64,000 bases of DNA from Rhodopirellula islandica (GTDB lineage: Bacteria; Planctomycetota; Planctomycetia; Pirellulales; Pirellulaceae): the NCBI RefSeq assembly GCF_001027925.1, contig NZ_LECT01000025.1:124001-188000 (forward strand), given 5' to 3'. Of the stretch, positions 62,746 through 64,000 are shown piece after piece; within the stretch, counting starts at the first letter, position 1; the number at the start of each line of letters is the position of its first letter. The position numbers and the translations under genes are program-made. The notes beneath the pieces are model-generated. The model did no database searches, was not told the origin of the DNA, and saw only the letters and a program-made list of their open reading frames with translations.

Positions 62746-62780
62746 GCGGTCCTCGTCGTCTGGGACAGCTCATTGTTCGG

Positions 62781-62849
62781 GTAGCGGAATTCGTCAAGAG
62801 CCTTCGACTTGCTTGTCGAAATCCCGAAAGTCTTGACGACTTTCCCTAC
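62781..62849. repeat. R2 nested palindrome, copy 4 (inverted, degenerate)
   Basis: GTAGCGGAATTCGTCAAGAG at 62781 to TTGACGACTTTCCCTAC ending 62849, with several mismatches. The flank GACAGCTCATTGTTCGG matches the reverse complement of the tail of copies 1 and 2. Confidence 0.75.
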
Positions 62850-62925
62850 GGTGATGAACCTGAAATTAAGCTGTCAAAGACCGCGTCGGTCTCAATTGCA
62901 AATCGAGTTGACTCTGAATACGAGA

Positions 62926-64000
62926 TCACTCGTATTCGCGGACTTGGCGTGCGATCGCGGCGGCCAGTGCGTCGCGAACGCTTTCGATCGTGATCCGGTC
63001 GAAGATCTGCTGGAAGAACCCACTGACGATCATGCGAGTGGCTTCCTTCTGAGTGAAGCCGCGGCAACGAGCGTAGAAGATTTGCTCTTCATCGACCTTG
63101 GCCGTTGTGCTGCCGTGGGTGCAACGCACGTCATCGGCTTCGATCTCCAGTCCAGGAATCGAATCGGCTCGCGAATGATGCGACAGAACCAAGTTGTCGT
63201 TGCGTTGGTAACCGTCGGTCTTCTGAGCGATCTTGTCGACCTTGATCATCCCACGCCACACCGTGCGGCTCTTGTCCTGTTGAGCGGACTTGTACAAGAA
63301 GTCGCTGTGGCAGTTCGGGGCCCGGTGATATTGTTGGGTGTGGTAGGCCAAGTGCTGGCGGCCTTCTGTGAACATCACGCCGTTGACTTGGCAATTGGCT
63401 CCCGCGCCCACCATGTCGACCGATTGGTTGACCTTGGACAACCCGGAACCCATCGCGGCGATGGTCCACTGGAGCTGCGAATCGCGATCGATCGTGGCTT
63501 GTTGGTGCGCGAAGTGATACGTCTTGTGGCCCCATTCTTGGACGTTGACGTATCGCAGATGCGAACCAGGTTTCTGAATCAACTCGACCGCACCCATGTG
63601 CAAACCGGCGGCTTCTGAATTGACGCTGTTGCACTCGTGCAGAACCGTTGCTTCGGCCCCGTCTTCCAACACGATCAATGTGTGAGCCGTGTCTGTTCCG
63701 CCGTCGCTCAACGTCGAACCGAGGTAAATCGGTTTTTCGATCACAACGCCGCGAGGCACATACAGGAACTGACCACCGGACCAGAACGCAGCGTGCAGTG
63801 CAGCGAACTTGTCGTGGTCGGGATCAACGACTGTGTATAGGAACGGGCGAACCTTCTCAGGTTGCTCCCGACAAAGACGCTCCAAACTGCCGAAGATGAC
63901 GCCTTTGGCGGCCAGTTCTTCGTCGAGCGATTCGGAAATCACTTGGCTATCAAACGTTTCCAGAACGCCGCCCGGGTCCACTCCATCACGAAGTTGGTGA
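62926..64000 (-). CDS. sufD: Fe-S cluster assembly protein SufD (5' end outside window)
   Basis: About 357 residues are visible; the frame is open to the window edge, so the N-terminus is missing (the GTG at 63981 is internal). SufD, with SufB and SufC, forms the scaffold for Fe-S cluster assembly. Recognisable blocks are FWSGGQFLYVPRGVVIEKPI, LIVLEDGAEATVLHECNS, YHTQQYHRAPNCHSDFLYK, and ADDVRCTHGSTTAKVDEEQI. The CTHGS...DEEQIFYARCRG pattern is that of SufD rather than SufB, whose equivalent is HEATxSKIxExQ. The C-terminus is ALAAAIARQVREYE. SufB/SufC presumably lie to the right of the window. Confidence 0.88.
   Translation of the reverse strand, partial: HQLRDGVDPGGVLETFDSQVISESLDEELAAKGVIFGSLERLCREQPEKVRPFLYTVVDPDHDKFAALHAAFWSGGQFLYVPRGVVIEKPIYLGSTLSDGGTDTAHTLIVLEDGAEATVLHECNSVNSEAAGLHMGAVELIQKPGSHLRYVNVQEWGHKTYHFAHQQATIDRDSQLQWTIAAMGSGLSKVNQSVDMVGAGANCQVNGVMFTEGRQHLAYHTQQYHRAPNCHSDFLYKSAQQDKSRTVWRGMIKVDKIAQKTDGYQRNDNLVLSHHSRADSIPGLEIEADDVRCTHGSTTAKVDEEQIFYARCRGFTQKEATRMIVSGFFQQIFDRITIESVRDALAAAIARQVREYE

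Noticed and set aside
1-64000. Prophage, integrated element or defence island
   Set aside because: No integrase, transposase, restriction, CRISPR-associated or phage structural gene was found; codon style looks uniform. The single tRNA gene has no repeat of its 3' end nearby that I can see.

Overview
The window looks like chromosomal DNA of a marine planctomycete of the Rhodopirellula/Pirellulaceae type. This is inferred from gene content: heme-binding planctomycete cytochrome proteins of the DUF1549/DUF1553 and DUF1592/DUF1588/DUF1585 kinds paired with DUF1501 and DUF1552 proteins, a TIGR03009 protein, a TPR/FG-GAP/ASPIC fusion, a secreted protein with dockerin repeats and an LEHRRLLA N-terminal motif, many Tat-exported Gfo/Idh/MocA oxidoreductases, loose spacing, and weak or absent Shine-Dalgarno sites with several TTG/GTG starts. 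I see no prophage, complete insertion sequence, CRISPR array or rRNA operon.

Layout. 1-4044: end of a beta-propeller protein and a large TPR/FG-GAP/ASPIC protein. 4343-8709: error-prone polymerase dnaE2 and, divergently, a tRNA-dihydrouridine synthase. 9095-14918: an AraC/PAS regulator divergent from a cytochrome-type DUF1549/DUF1553 protein followed by a DUF1501 protein. 15157-17657: cytochrome bd oxidase cydAB. 17682-20453: a large repeat protein with flagellin-IN-like modules. 20797-24516: DJ-1/PfpI protein, GH10 xylanase and an outer-membrane-like protein. 24541-30058: tRNA-Leu, then a minus-strand translation/proteostasis cluster reading clpX, an unknown exported protein, rplY, pth, rpsF, ssb, rplI. 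30499-37657: SHOCT-like membrane protein, TIM-barrel protein, LplT-like MFS transporter, methyltransferase, nucleoside transporter, ThuA protein. 38079-43549: DinB protein, secreted metalloprotease, surE, selO. 43720-48900: DUF1552 and DUF1592-type pair, TIGR03009 protein. 49123-55000: unknown membrane protein with a radical SAM/SPASM enzyme, Gfo/Idh/MocA oxidoreductase, PL10-like pectate lyase. 55134-60026: GT-C-like membrane protein, membrane-anchored MutS-like ATPase, second Gfo/Idh/MocA protein. 60154-64000: manA, a small gene coupled to a nucleotidyltransferase remnant, a membrane protein, and the 3' part of sufD.

How the genes fit together. Housekeeping genes (ribosomal proteins, ssb, pth, clpX, sufD, cydAB) are mixed with an export-heavy carbohydrate lifestyle: xylanase, pectate lyase, mannose-6-phosphate isomerase, ThuA, sugar-type oxidoreductases and the heme/DUF1501/DUF1552 pairs, which are often found near polysaccharide and sulfatase genes in this phylum.

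The most unusual material is between the genes. At least four families of short palindromic repeats recur (here called R1 to R4). R1 has terminal inverted repeats and in two places supplies the stop codon of the gene before it. R2 is a nested palindrome whose two hairpin loops are complementary, and two copies bracket selO. The repeats cluster, often two families in one gap. None carries its own protein, so they look like non-autonomous REP/MITE-type elements.
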